Assembly: GCA_018065375.1 (NCBI GenBank)
Contig: JAGHTJ010000085.1
Location: 1-21,127 of the forward strand
DNA from: Candidatus Equinaster intestinalis
GTDB taxonomy: Bacteria; Bacillota_A; Clostridia; Oscillospirales; Acutalibacteraceae
Length of the DNA: 21,127 nt
Direction: 5' to 3'
Below, piece after piece: positions 13,725 to 21,114 of this stretch (the stretch's first letter is position 1; each line of letters starts with the position of its first letter). The notes beneath the pieces are model-generated. The model saw only the letters and a list, made by a program, of their open reading frames with translations, had not been told where the DNA came from and did not search any database. The position numbers and the translations under genes are program-made.

Positions 13725-14990
13725 ATGAAATCTTACGATTTGATAGTTCTCGGTGCCGGTATGAGCGGCTGCGGTGCGGCAATAGCCGCCGCAAGAGAAG
13801 GAATCAGCGTTTTACTTGTTGATAAATCCGGATTTTTGGGAGGCGCGGCAGGTAACAACCTTGTAACTCCGTTTATGCGCTCTCATACTAAAATAGACGG
13901 TAAGGATTTTCCGCTTTGCCGCGGTATTTTTGCCGAAATACAAAACGAGCTTATGAACTACGGCAAGCACACCGATACCGCATACAAATACGGATATTTT
14001 AATTGCGAATATTTAAAGGTTTTACTCACCGAAAAATGTATAAAAGCCGGAGTTGAGCTTTTACTCCATTCAACCCTTTGCGACCTGAAAAAAGAGGGCG
14101 AAACCATAAAAAGCATTACGGTTACCGCCAAGGGTCAGAGATTTGAGCTTGCGGCAAAAAGGTTTATTGATGCTTCGGGAGACGCCGATTTGGCGGCTAT
14201 GGCGGGTTATCCCTTTAAAATCGGCAGAGAGGACGGTCTTTGCCAGCCAATGACACTCTGCTTCAGAATTGCCGGAATAAACCGCGAAATTTTCGATACC
14301 GAATACAAAAACATTGACCCGCTGTATAAAGAATTCAAAAAGCAGGGCAAAATTAAAAATCCGAGAGAGGACGTACTCTTTTTCAATACCCTCGACCCCT
14401 CGGTTCTGCATTTTAATTCAACGAGGGTGATACGATTAAACCCCACCGACCCCTTTGATTTAACCCGCGCGGAGCTTGAATCACAAAAGCAGATGATAGA
14501 GCTCTATCTCTTCCTCAAAAACAATTTTGAAAGCTTTAAAAACAGCTACATTTCGCAGGCGGCGGCAGAAATCGGTGTTAGAGAAAGCCGTATGATTTGC
14601 GGCGAGCACACACTCACCGGCGAAGAAATACTTTCCCTTAAAAAGCCGTATGATACCATTGCTCTGGGCAACTATGATATTGATATTCATTCTCCCACCG
14701 GTGAAGGCACATCGCATCATTTCTTCGGCGAGGGCGAATACTACGGTATTCCCTACCGTTGCCTTATACCTAAAAATGCCGAAAATCTGCTCGTAGCGGG
14801 AAGATGTATTTCGGGAACCCACGAGGCGCAGGCATCATTCCGAATTATGCCGATAGTTTGCTGTATCGGTGAAGCGGCGGGAACCGCTATAGCACAGCTC
14901 ACTAAAACAAACAAATCGGTAAAGGATATTGATATTGCCGCTTTACAGCAGACCCTTAAAAATAACGGAGCTCTGCCTGAAAAATATTAA
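13725..14990 (+). CDS. FAD-dependent oxidoreductase (FAD_oxidored family)
   Basis: A 421-residue flavoprotein of unknown substrate. The N-terminal Rossmann motif DLIVLGAGMSGCGAAIAAAR is followed by VDKSGFLGGAAGNNLVTPFM, the arrangement seen in the FAD_oxidored (PF12831-like) group. A second dinucleotide-binding segment, FIDASGDADLAAMAGYP, lies near residue 150. The C-terminus has YGIPYRCLIPKNAENLLVAG, then CISGTHEAQASFRIMPIV and a GEAAGTAIA helix, again typical. The start at 13725 is preceded by AAAGGTG, 10 bases upstream. There is no signal peptide, so it is cytosolic. It stands alone between glyA and jag with a perfect consensus promoter, which implies substantial constitutive expression. 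Relatives are often misnamed 'xanthan lyase'; I do not assign a reaction. Confidence 0.92.
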   Translation: MKSYDLIVLGAGMSGCGAAIAAAREGISVLLVDKSGFLGGAAGNNLVTPFMRSHTKIDGKDFPLCRGIFAEIQNELMNYGKHTDTAYKYGYFNCEYLKVLLTEKCIKAGVELLLHSTLCDLKKEGETIKSITVTAKGQRFELAAKRFIDASGDADLAAMAGYPFKIGREDGLCQPMTLCFRIAGINREIFDTEYKNIDPLYKEFKKQGKIKNPREDVLFFNTLDPSVLHFNSTRVIRLNPTDPFDLTRAELESQKQMIELYLFLKNNFESFKNSYISQAAAEIGVRESRMICGEHTLTGEEILSLKKPYDTIALGNYDIDIHSPTGEGTSHHFFGEGEYYGIPYRCLIPKNAENLLVAGRCISGTHEAQASFRIMPIVCCIGEAAGTAIAQLTKTNKSVKDIDIAALQQTLKNNGALPEKY

Positions 14991-15006
14991 ATATAAAATT
15001 GCAAAC

Positions 15007-15040
15007 AAAAACGCTCGGCGATGCCGAGCGTTTTTAATTT
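15007..15040. terminator. Bidirectional terminator between FAD oxidoreductase and jag
   Basis: A perfect 13-bp stem (AAAAACGCTCGGC 15007-15019/GCCGAGCGTTTTT 15023-15035) with a GAT loop and T-runs reading out on both strands. It closes both convergent transcripts. Confidence 0.92.
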
Positions 15041-15048
15041 TATTTACT

Positions 15049-15954
15049 TTAGTTTATTTTACCGTAAAGCGGGAGCTCTGCATCTTTTTTGGGCTCACGA
15101 GCCGTATCTACGGCAGGTGCGCTCTGACGGAAGCTTCTCGAACCGCGATTTGCGCCTCTTTCACTGCTGATAACTACGCGGCGGTTTATACCCTCGCCTA
15201 TCGAAGATGATGTTACACCGTCAATCCCCTGAACAGTAGTATGAATTATACGGCGCTCATAGGGATTCATCGGCTCAAGCGATCTGCTTCTGCCGGTACG
15301 AAGTACTTGAGATGCATAGCGGCGGGCAAGGCTTTCGAGAGATTTTTCTCTTCTCTGTCTGTAATTGCCGATATTGATATTTACTTTATAATATCCGCCT
15401 GCGCTGTTTGCGGCAAGACTGCACAAATACTGAAGCGAATCGAGGGTTTCTCCCCTGCGGCCGATAACCGCGCCGAGACCCTCACCCGAAAGATAAAGCG
15501 CCGCGCCGTTTTCCTTTACGGCAACCTTGATTTCGGTATTTTCACAGCCGAGGTAAGAAAGGATGTTTCTTAAATAATCAACCGCTTTTTTGGCAGGTGA
15601 ATCTCCGGGAAGCTCATCAGCCGGAACGGTATCCTCTGGGGGAAGTGTATCTTCAATTTCTTCTGTTTTCTTTTCTCTTTGTACGGCAGGCTTTTCTGCT
15701 CTCGCCGCTTTCTTTTCAGCCGGCTTTCTTTCGGCCTTTTTCGGTTTTTCATCAGGCAATTCGATAAAAGCTACAACCTCTGCCTTTGAGCCTCCGAAAA
15801 TACCGAGTGTTTTTTTCTTGGGAACCGATATTGTATCATATTCTATAAAATCTTCATCAAATTTTGTGCCTGCAAGTTCAGCACACAGATTATTTTTTGC
15901 ATCTTCAATGGCCTCTTCTATTGTAAGGCCGTAGCCTGTTGCTTCCTTTTTCAA
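15049..15954 (-). CDS. jag: RNA-binding protein Jag/KhpB (SpoIIIJ-associated)
   Basis: A cytosolic RNA-binding protein conserved beside yidC in Firmicutes and linked to cell elongation and RNA regulation as KhpB/EloR. It has 301 residues in the full three-part form. The Jag_N domain (about 1-52) has GYGLTIEEAIEDAK and ends in LGIFGG. A Lys/Glu/Pro-rich disordered linker spans about 67-118. The KH-II domain (about 120-200) has its loop in AVIGRRGETLDSLQYL. The R3H domain (about 208-276) has LEPMNPYERRIIHTTV and SIGEGINRRVVI. A basic Arg/Ser tail ends the protein. It lies 17 bases after yidC and is last in the operon; mnmE and mnmG, common next genes, are absent here. Confidence 0.96.
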   Translation of the reverse strand: MKKEATGYGLTIEEAIEDAKNNLCAELAGTKFDEDFIEYDTISVPKKKTLGIFGGSKAEVVAFIELPDEKPKKAERKPAEKKAARAEKPAVQREKKTEEIEDTLPPEDTVPADELPGDSPAKKAVDYLRNILSYLGCENTEIKVAVKENGAALYLSGEGLGAVIGRRGETLDSLQYLCSLAANSAGGYYKVNINIGNYRQRREKSLESLARRYASQVLRTGRSRSLEPMNPYERRIIHTTVQGIDGVTSSSIGEGINRRVVISSERGANRGSRSFRQSAPAVDTAREPKKDAELPLYGKIN

Positions 15955-15971
15955 GACGAATCCTCCTAAAT

Positions 15972-16871
15972 TTATCGTGACTGAAGTGTTTTACTTTCGT
16001 TTTCGTACTCTTTGATTAACTTTTTTGCTCTCTGCTTTGCTATCATCTTATACGGACCGTAGAAATACTGAATTCCCGCCTGAATAAGACCGCCGATTAT
16101 ACTTGAACAAGCCCAATAAAAACCGAGTCCGCAGGGTGCCATAAAGGCAAACACGAGGGAAACTATCGGCATAGTGAGCATCAGACCGCTCATACTCGGC
16201 GCATCGGGGTTATTTTTCTTACTCATAATAATCGAAATTATGCTCGAAATCATAGCCCCCGCAAAGGATAAGAACGGAATTATCCAGTTAAGCTCGGCAT
16301 CCTTAAGATTAAAGGTGAAATGCGGAGTTGTGGTAAGGTCAATTCCGAGGAAATTGAAATTGATATTTGCTATTGCCCCGGAAATATCGGCATTTGCATA
16401 GCTTCCCGCAAAGATTTTACCTACGAGGTCAAGCTCTGCACGGATATTATTTGAAGCAATACCTGCACCCTCAATCGCCTGCTTGATTGTTGTGGCATCA
16501 AGGCTTGTAAGATATGTGAGCGGGCTTATAACAAGATAATACACGCTGAAAAGCAAAACCATACGCAAAATCATCGGCAGACATCCGCCCGACATTTTGA
16601 TATTTTCCTTTTGATAAAGCTCCTGCATTGCGGTATTGTATTTTTGCTTATCATCGCCGCATTTTTCCTTGAGCTTATCAAGCTTGGGTCTTATAAGGGT
16701 TTGCTGAACCGTTGCTTTCTGGCTTTTAATGCTTAACGGTATAAGCACAATATTGATTACAAGGGTAAAAAGAAAAATTGACGCCGCAAAATTATTATTG
16801 CTGATATACATCATTAAACGAAGCACATACTGGAATATATACTTGTTTATTAGGCTGAAAATCGCTGTCAT
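15972..16871 (-). CDS. yidC: Membrane protein insertase YidC/SpoIIIJ (Oxa1 family)
   Basis: It inserts membrane proteins alone or with Sec. The 299-residue protein is a Gram-positive-size YidC. It has a first family helix around FAASIFLFTLVINIVLIPLS, a charged cytoplasmic coiled hairpin (about 48-92), GGCLPMILRMVLLFSVYYLV, and C-terminal helices (FLSFAGAMISSIISIIM, SLVFAFMAPCGLGFYWACSS). There is no lipobox cysteine at the N-terminus, unlike many bacillary SpoIIIJ proteins. Two groove residues look changed. The helix-1 position that usually carries Arg (VRxxxxPL) is Asn40, and the usual Gln of LLIQMP is Arg103. The N-terminus is short, with AAGGATGG upstream. It lies 23 bases after yidD. Confidence 0.94.
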   Translation of the reverse strand: MTAIFSLINKYIFQYVLRLMMYISNNNFAASIFLFTLVINIVLIPLSIKSQKATVQQTLIRPKLDKLKEKCGDDKQKYNTAMQELYQKENIKMSGGCLPMILRMVLLFSVYYLVISPLTYLTSLDATTIKQAIEGAGIASNNIRAELDLVGKIFAGSYANADISGAIANINFNFLGIDLTTTPHFTFNLKDAELNWIIPFLSFAGAMISSIISIIMSKKNNPDAPSMSGLMLTMPIVSLVFAFMAPCGLGFYWACSSIIGGLIQAGIQYFYGPYKMIAKQRAKKLIKEYENESKTLQSR

Positions 16872-16894
16872 TATATTGTACCATCCTTCAATGG

Positions 16895-17131
16895 TTATTT
16901 TTTGTATTTTATTTTTTTGGGTGGAACGGGGTCATATCCGCCTTTACAAAACGGATTACACCGTAAAATACGCCAAATCGTCAAAAAACTGCCTTTAAAT
17001 GCACCGTGAGTTTTTATCGCCTGAACCCCATAGCACGAGCAGGTAGGCGTAAAACGGCAGCTATTGGGAAGAAGCGGAGAAATACCTTTTTGATACACCT
17101 TTATTATGGCTATCAAGAGTTTACTTATCAT
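16895..17131 (-). CDS. yidD: Membrane protein insertion efficiency factor YidD
   Basis: A small amphipathic membrane-associated protein that assists YidC-dependent insertion. Its 78 residues match the family. The hallmark cysteine-rich segment is [16 protein letters not shown], and the second signature is [18 protein letters not shown] basic tail follows. The start ATG lies within the last codons of rnpA (11-base overlap) with GGAAAG just upstream, so the two are translationally coupled. The gene sits between rnpA and yidC, as usual. Confidence 0.95.
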   Translation of the reverse strand: MISKLLIAIIKVYQKGISPLLPNSCRFTPTCSCYGVQAIKTHGAFKGSFLTIWRILRCNPFCKGGYDPVPPKKIKYKK

Positions 17132-17462
17132 TTTCTTTCCACATTTCAGCAGAGATTAACTGCTTTTTCAGTTCGTTTGCAATATCATAGCTCTTCATTC
17201 TGAAGATAGCACTTCGTGCAACAAAAACAAAATCACATCCGCAATTTATATGCGGAATACACTCTCTGAAGGCGGCGGTTATAAGGCGCTTGGCACGGTT
17301 GCGCATAACTGCGCTGCCGAGCTTTTTGCTCACCGTTATACCAAAACGCACCTGATTGCCGCGCGTAACAAACGCATAGGTAACAAAACCCGCGTTTACA
17401 AAAGACCTGCCGCGAGAGTATGCACGGCGGAATTCCTTGTTTAATTTCAGTTTTTTAAGCAT
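17121..17462 (-). CDS. rnpA: Ribonuclease P protein component
   Basis: The protein subunit of RNase P, which helps the RNA subunit process tRNA 5' ends. It has 113 residues, normal length. The family signature [17 protein letters not shown] (the RNR motif) and an N-terminal basic stretch around [14 protein letters not shown] are present. It follows rpmH after a 51-base gap with a terminator-like hairpin and overlaps yidD by 11 bases. The RNR-containing helix and central cleft residues are intact. Confidence 0.97.
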   Translation of the reverse strand: MLKKLKLNKEFRRAYSRGRSFVNAGFVTYAFVTRGNQVRFGITVSKKLGSAVMRNRAKRLITAAFRECIPHINCGCDFVFVARSAIFRMKSYDIANELKKQLISAEMWKENDK

Positions 17463-17474
17463 TTCTTTACACCT

Positions 17475-17511
17475 TTAAAAAAGAAAAGCCACCTGTAATG
17501 AAGTGGCTCTT
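17475..17511 (-). terminator. Attenuator-like hairpin between rpmH and rnpA
   Basis: On the minus strand AAGAGCCAC (17511-17503) pairs with GTGGCTTTT (17492-17484), one G-U pair and a 10-base loop, followed by CTTTTTT. It lies downstream of the rpmH stop codon. It probably lets most transcripts stop after rpmH while some continue into rnpA. Confidence 0.68.
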
Positions 17512-17513
17512 AA

Positions 17514-17648
17514 TTAATAAGTGAGCTGCTTTCTTCCTTTTGAACGCCTGCGGGCAAGTACCTTTCTGCCGTTTGCAGTAGCCATTCTCTTTAAAAATCC
17601 GTGCTCTTTTTTGCGATGAATTTTTTTAGGTTGATAAGTTCTTTTCAT
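17514..17648 (-). CDS. rpmH: 50S ribosomal protein L34
   Basis: A 44-residue, highly basic ribosomal protein of the large subunit. The translated sequence begins [20 protein letters not shown] and continues [20 protein letters not shown], the standard L34 pattern. The ribosome-binding site AAAGGAGGT lies about 9 bases upstream, and a strong SigA promoter lies further up. It is the first gene of the rpmH-rnpA-yidD-yidC-jag cluster. Confidence 0.98.
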   Translation of the reverse strand: MKRTYQPKKIHRKKEHGFLKRMATANGRKVLARRRSKGRKQLTY

Positions 17649-17706
17649 TTTTACATACCTCCTTTTAAAACACATTTGGGCATATCACATAGCCCCTCAC
17701 TATGAG

Positions 17707-17736
17707 ATTATACCGCAACTGCACCCATTTTGTCAA
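17707..17736 (-). promoter_or_regulatory. SigA promoter of the rpmH operon
   Basis: Minus-strand TTGACA (17736-17731), an 18-base spacer, and TATAAT (17712-17707), both perfect hexamers. The predicted start near 17700 gives a leader of about 52 bases. Confidence 0.9.
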
Positions 17737-17747
17737 CCATAAATTTA

Positions 17748-18299
17748 TTATTTGAGTTTTTTTAATGCAACACGCAAAACCGCCATCATAATAACGGCTA
17801 TTACCGTATTGGGAAGCATATATACCGAATTATATACCGCCGAATAAACAAAGGGATTTGAAAATACAAAGGGAAGTCCCTCAACCGCGGTGGGAACGAG
17901 TATTTTATATATTGTAATACCGCTTACAAAATGCACCAAAAAGCGTGCGAAGCAACCTACTATTACCGAAACCTCAATCAGTTTTGATTTGTTTTTGAAA
18001 AATCCCGCAACACCAACTGCGCCGTATGCCAAAACATAATCGAGAAGAACGCTTAAAAGTCCCCATCCTATTCCCCCGCTTATGATACATTTAAGCAGAC
18101 CGAAGCAAAGTCCGCTTATTGTTCCGTAAAAGGCACCGCGGCGATAACAAATTATAAACAGCGGCACCATAACAAAATCCACCGAACCGCCAAGAGCCGC
18201 TATCGGGATTTTGATAAACGAGAGCGCCAGGGCTATGCCCACCAGCACCGCACTTTCGCAAATTGCATAAATCGGTTTTTGTGTTTTTCTGTTTTCCAT
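17748..18299 (-). CDS. thiT: Thiamine ECF transporter substrate-binding component ThiT
   Basis: The S-component of an energy-coupling-factor transporter that captures thiamine and docks onto a shared EcfA/EcfA'/EcfT module encoded elsewhere. The 183-residue protein has about six membrane helices. Family marks include LALSFIKIPIAALGGSVDF near the N-terminus, YRRGAFYGTISGLCFGLLK, LLDYVLAYGAVGVAGFF and ARFLVHFVSGITIY. The start has AGAGGA just upstream. Identification is strengthened by the TPP riboswitch and terminator directly upstream, which should shut off expression when thiamine pyrophosphate is plentiful. No ECF ATPases are nearby, consistent with a shared group II transporter. Confidence 0.94.
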   Translation of the reverse strand: MENRKTQKPIYAICESAVLVGIALALSFIKIPIAALGGSVDFVMVPLFIICYRRGAFYGTISGLCFGLLKCIISGGIGWGLLSVLLDYVLAYGAVGVAGFFKNKSKLIEVSVIVGCFARFLVHFVSGITIYKILVPTAVEGLPFVFSNPFVYSAVYNSVYMLPNTVIAVIMMAVLRVALKKLK

Positions 18300-18326
18300 T
18301 TTTCCTCTTTCCTTTCAAAAAGAGCG

Positions 18327-18359
18327 AATAAAAAATGCCGCAGATTTTCTGCGGCATTT
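18327..18359 (-). terminator. Riboswitch-controlled intrinsic terminator upstream of thiT
   Basis: A perfect 12-bp stem (AAATGCCGCAGA/TCTGCGGCATTT, 18359-18348 with 18344-18333) with an AAA loop and a T-run into 18330. It lies between the TPP aptamer and the thiT ribosome-binding site, the normal expression platform. It may also end read-through from the upstream YfhO-family gene, which has no terminator of its own. Confidence 0.92.
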
Positions 18360-18377
18360 GCATAGGTTTGCTGTTTT

Positions 18378-18458
18378 CTCCTACGTCGGCATTATCCGCA
18401 TCAGGTTATAGGTCGAAGCATAACGGCTTCCTCTCAGCCCGAGTAATCGAACTCCCTT
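18378..18458 (-). promoter_or_regulatory. TPP riboswitch (THI element)
   Basis: The minus strand contains the pyrimidine-sensing CUGAGA (18437-18432) in GGGCUGAGAGG, and the pyrophosphate-sensing helix with ACCUGAU, GGAUAAUGCC and GACGUAGG (to about 18380). Both are highly conserved in TPP aptamers. A GAGU/ACUC hairpin (18454-18451 with 18444-18441) matches P3. A clear closing helix P1 was not found. Binding of TPP is expected to allow the downstream terminator to form and switch thiT off. Confidence 0.95.
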
Positions 18459-18469
18459 TTTGTGTTTCC

Positions 18470-18498
18470 ATTATACACCGTTTTATCGGCTTTTTCAA
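18470..18498 (-). promoter_or_regulatory. Promoter of the thiT riboswitch transcript
   Basis: Minus-strand TTGAAA (18498-18493), 17-base spacer, TATAAT (18475-18470). The -35 box overlaps the stop codon of the upstream YfhO-family gene. The predicted start near 18463 lies just before the aptamer. Confidence 0.83.
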
Positions 18499-21074
18499 GT
18501 ATCTTCTTCACCAATATCAATATTTATTATAAATCCCTGCCCGAATTCATCGTTCGGCGCTGATACCGGATACTGTTTGCCGAGCTCATCGGCGATACTG
18601 TCAAGTGACGAAGCCGTTATTTCATCGGTCTGCTCGGTCATCATATCGGCAACATCATATTCCGCGTATCTTGCTATCAGCTGTTCTCCCTCGGGATATT
18701 CGGGTACTTTTCTGTGCTTTTTCATTATAAGGCAAGCGAGAATATATACAACGAATGCTATCGCCGCCGTAATGCTTATCTTAATTCCGAGACCGAGATA
18801 CGGGGTATTATAGGTAAACTCTATTTTGCTTTCCCCGGCGCCTACCTTTACCGCCATAAAGCCGATATTTGCCTTTACGATTTCGGCTTCCTTGCCGTTT
18901 ACCGTGGCGCTCCAGCCCTCCTCATAGGGTACCGAGAAGAAATAGAGCGTAGGCTTATCGCTTTCCACCAAAGCGGTGAACTTATCATTTTCAACGCTGA
19001 AGCTTTTTGCCGCCGTATCTTTAAGCGCCTTACAGTCTTCAGCGGTTTCTTCCTTTATAAAGTAGATTTCTTTTGATTTATCAAAGGGCTTTAAAACATC
19101 AAGGCATTTCTTTGCTTCTTCATCATCTAAAACAACCGCTTTAAGCATTATATCGGCTCTTTCAGATGAGGAATAGGCTTCGCAATCGGTACGCGTTATA
19201 TACTTATCGTATGCGAAACCGTACGGAATATAATTCTCATTCTCGTAAATCTTAAAATTGTTTTGCGTTGTGAGGTACTTATACGCCGGCATCTCACATT
19301 CGCCCTCTTCGTTTTCAAAGCTCTTTTCATTTTCGAGATTGAGCAGATATTTTACCGAAAGCAAATCTCTGATTGCAGGGGTTTTAGTGGTGGGGCGACT
19401 TGCAACGCTTCGCTGTTCACCGATAAATTCATAAAAATCGGTTACCGATTGCGGAACTATCGAATGAAAAGCATTTATTGAGTTATATCCAAGGTACATT
19501 CCGGTATTATCGGGGGATTCGTATAGGTCTATACGGTAATTGTTCTTATCCCCCGGCAGATTGAGCTCACCCTCAATAAGCGCATCAATCGTAACCTCCT
19601 GCTTATAGGCATGGATTCTGCCGCCCGCTATGAATACAAAGGAATAAAATACACTTATTAGACAAACCAGCGCCATTGCAAGATTCATAAACGCCTTATC
19701 ACGTTTCTTGATTACAAGCACCATAAATGCGGCAAGTCCGAGCGCCACGAGGGCTATCGCGCAGGAAATCCAGAAACGTTTGGTATACATTTCGGAATTT
19801 CCGCTATCGGTATACAGGCCGAAAATTATCTTTCCGTTTTGCAGTTGCGGGAAAAATCCTATTACAAGGGTAAACGCAAGGGTTATAAACGCCGTCCATT
19901 TAACCGCGCTTGAGAAATCCATTTCGCGGTCTTCAAGCGACATTACGGTTGCCAGACACATCATAAGTATCGGCATAAAGAACCATCTTGCATAGTAAGC
20001 GACATTGAATGCCGTAAACGAGCTGTTAAGAATCGGGAAAAGGGCAAAAACTATGCTTGTGCAAATAATACGCTTGAGCCAGCTTCCCTTGTTTTTGCCG
20101 CAATAGGCAAATACTCCGATAACGCCGAAAAGCGGCAACCAGCCACCGAGGGAGGACCATTTTACCTCTGCACCCGGGAAAAATACCGGACGTGCCGGTA
20201 AATCCGGCGGGAAAAAGAAGCATTCGAAAATATTGAGATAAATCTGCTCCTTGCCGTACATTATGGCATTCCAGCCCAAATTTATATGGGAAATTCTGCC
20301 GTTACCCAAAAGCGCCATAACGGTTGGTAAAAGTATAAGCGAGGTTGCGGCAAGACCGATAACCGCCTCTAAAATAAGCAGAATAAATCTGCCAACGCTT
20401 ATCTTTATTGCCTTCGAGCAAAGACGAATTATAAAATATATAACCGTGAAAACTACCATTCCGTAGAAGAAGAAATAATTGATGCCCGCGCTTAAAAATA
20501 CGCAAACTGCAAAAAGTCCTCTGCGGTTTTCGGTAATTAAAAGCTCAAATGAAAGAAGCAAAAGCGGGAAAAAAATTATTGCTTCGTGGAAATGGTTGAA
20601 AAAGATATTGTATACGGAAAATCCGCAAAAGGCGTAGAGCAAACCGCCGAGACGTGCCGCCTCGGGAGTTCTCGTAAAGCGGCGGATATAAAGGTATGCC
20701 GTAAGGGCGGCGCAGGCAAATTTAAGAACGAGCAACGGCGCCATAAAATACGGAATCCAACTGCTCGGGAAGGGTACCGTAATCCAGAAAAACGGACTGC
20801 CGAGCAGATAAAAGGTATATGAAGAAATAAAGTTTACGCCAAGGTCGGTAGACCAGTTCCAACCGAAATTACCGGTTCTTACGGCATCGTGGCACATCTG
20901 ATAAAAGGGTATTTGTTGAGCATTGAAATCTCCGTAAAATGTAAAATATCCATTATCGAGATATATAAAGGGCGCAAAAATCAGCGCGGCGGTAAAAAAT
21001 GCAATCAAAAAAGTGCTTAACCACCGTTCTTTTTGAGGGCGCAGGGCCATTGCTTTATCATAAGAATATCCCAT
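18495..21074 (-). CDS. YfhO family membrane protein (GT-C-like glycosyltransferase)
   Basis: A large integral membrane protein related to B. subtilis YfhO, which acts in glycosylation of lipoteichoic acid and similar envelope polymers. From the ATG at 21074 it has 859 residues; GGGAG lies 7 bases upstream, and the longer start at 21101 overlaps the predicted transcription start. The N-terminal half has about 12 membrane helices, beginning FLIAFFTAALIFAPFIYLDN, with YGDFNAQQIPFYQM and NWSTDLGVNF in the first outer loop, a GT-C type arrangement. The C-terminal extracytoplasmic domain ends with FFSVPYEEGWSATVNGKEAE, a YfhO hallmark, before a last helix (GIKISITAAIAFVVYILACL). An acidic cytoplasmic tail of about 75 residues follows. 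Donor and acceptor are unknown. Confidence 0.9.
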   Translation of the reverse strand: MGYSYDKAMALRPQKERWLSTFLIAFFTAALIFAPFIYLDNGYFTFYGDFNAQQIPFYQMCHDAVRTGNFGWNWSTDLGVNFISSYTFYLLGSPFFWITVPFPSSWIPYFMAPLLVLKFACAALTAYLYIRRFTRTPEAARLGGLLYAFCGFSVYNIFFNHFHEAIIFFPLLLLSFELLITENRRGLFAVCVFLSAGINYFFFYGMVVFTVIYFIIRLCSKAIKISVGRFILLILEAVIGLAATSLILLPTVMALLGNGRISHINLGWNAIMYGKEQIYLNIFECFFFPPDLPARPVFFPGAEVKWSSLGGWLPLFGVIGVFAYCGKNKGSWLKRIICTSIVFALFPILNSSFTAFNVAYYARWFFMPILMMCLATVMSLEDREMDFSSAVKWTAFITLAFTLVIGFFPQLQNGKIIFGLYTDSGNSEMYTKRFWISCAIALVALGLAAFMVLVIKKRDKAFMNLAMALVCLISVFYSFVFIAGGRIHAYKQEVTIDALIEGELNLPGDKNNYRIDLYESPDNTGMYLGYNSINAFHSIVPQSVTDFYEFIGEQRSVASRPTTKTPAIRDLLSVKYLLNLENEKSFENEEGECEMPAYKYLTTQNNFKIYENENYIPYGFAYDKYITRTDCEAYSSSERADIMLKAVVLDDEEAKKCLDVLKPFDKSKEIYFIKEETAEDCKALKDTAAKSFSVENDKFTALVESDKPTLYFFSVPYEEGWSATVNGKEAEIVKANIGFMAVKVGAGESKIEFTYNTPYLGLGIKISITAAIAFVVYILACLIMKKHRKVPEYPEGEQLIARYAEYDVADMMTEQTDEITASSLDSIADELGKQYPVSAPNDEFGQGFIINIDIGEEDT

Positions 21075-21105
21075 ATCTTTTCTCCCAAAATAATATTTCA
21101 TTGAT

Positions 21106-21114
21106 ATTATAACA
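21106..21114 (-). promoter_or_regulatory. Extended -10 promoter of the YfhO-family gene
   Basis: The minus strand reads TGTTATAAT (21114-21106), a perfect extended -10 element. The -35 would lie beyond the window edge. The predicted start near 21099 is about 25 bases before the chosen ATG. Confidence 0.7.

Noticed and set aside
17649..17747. Chromosomal origin upstream of rpmH
   Set aside because: No DnaA boxes (TTATCCACA-like) or AT-rich unwinding array were visible, and dnaA is absent.
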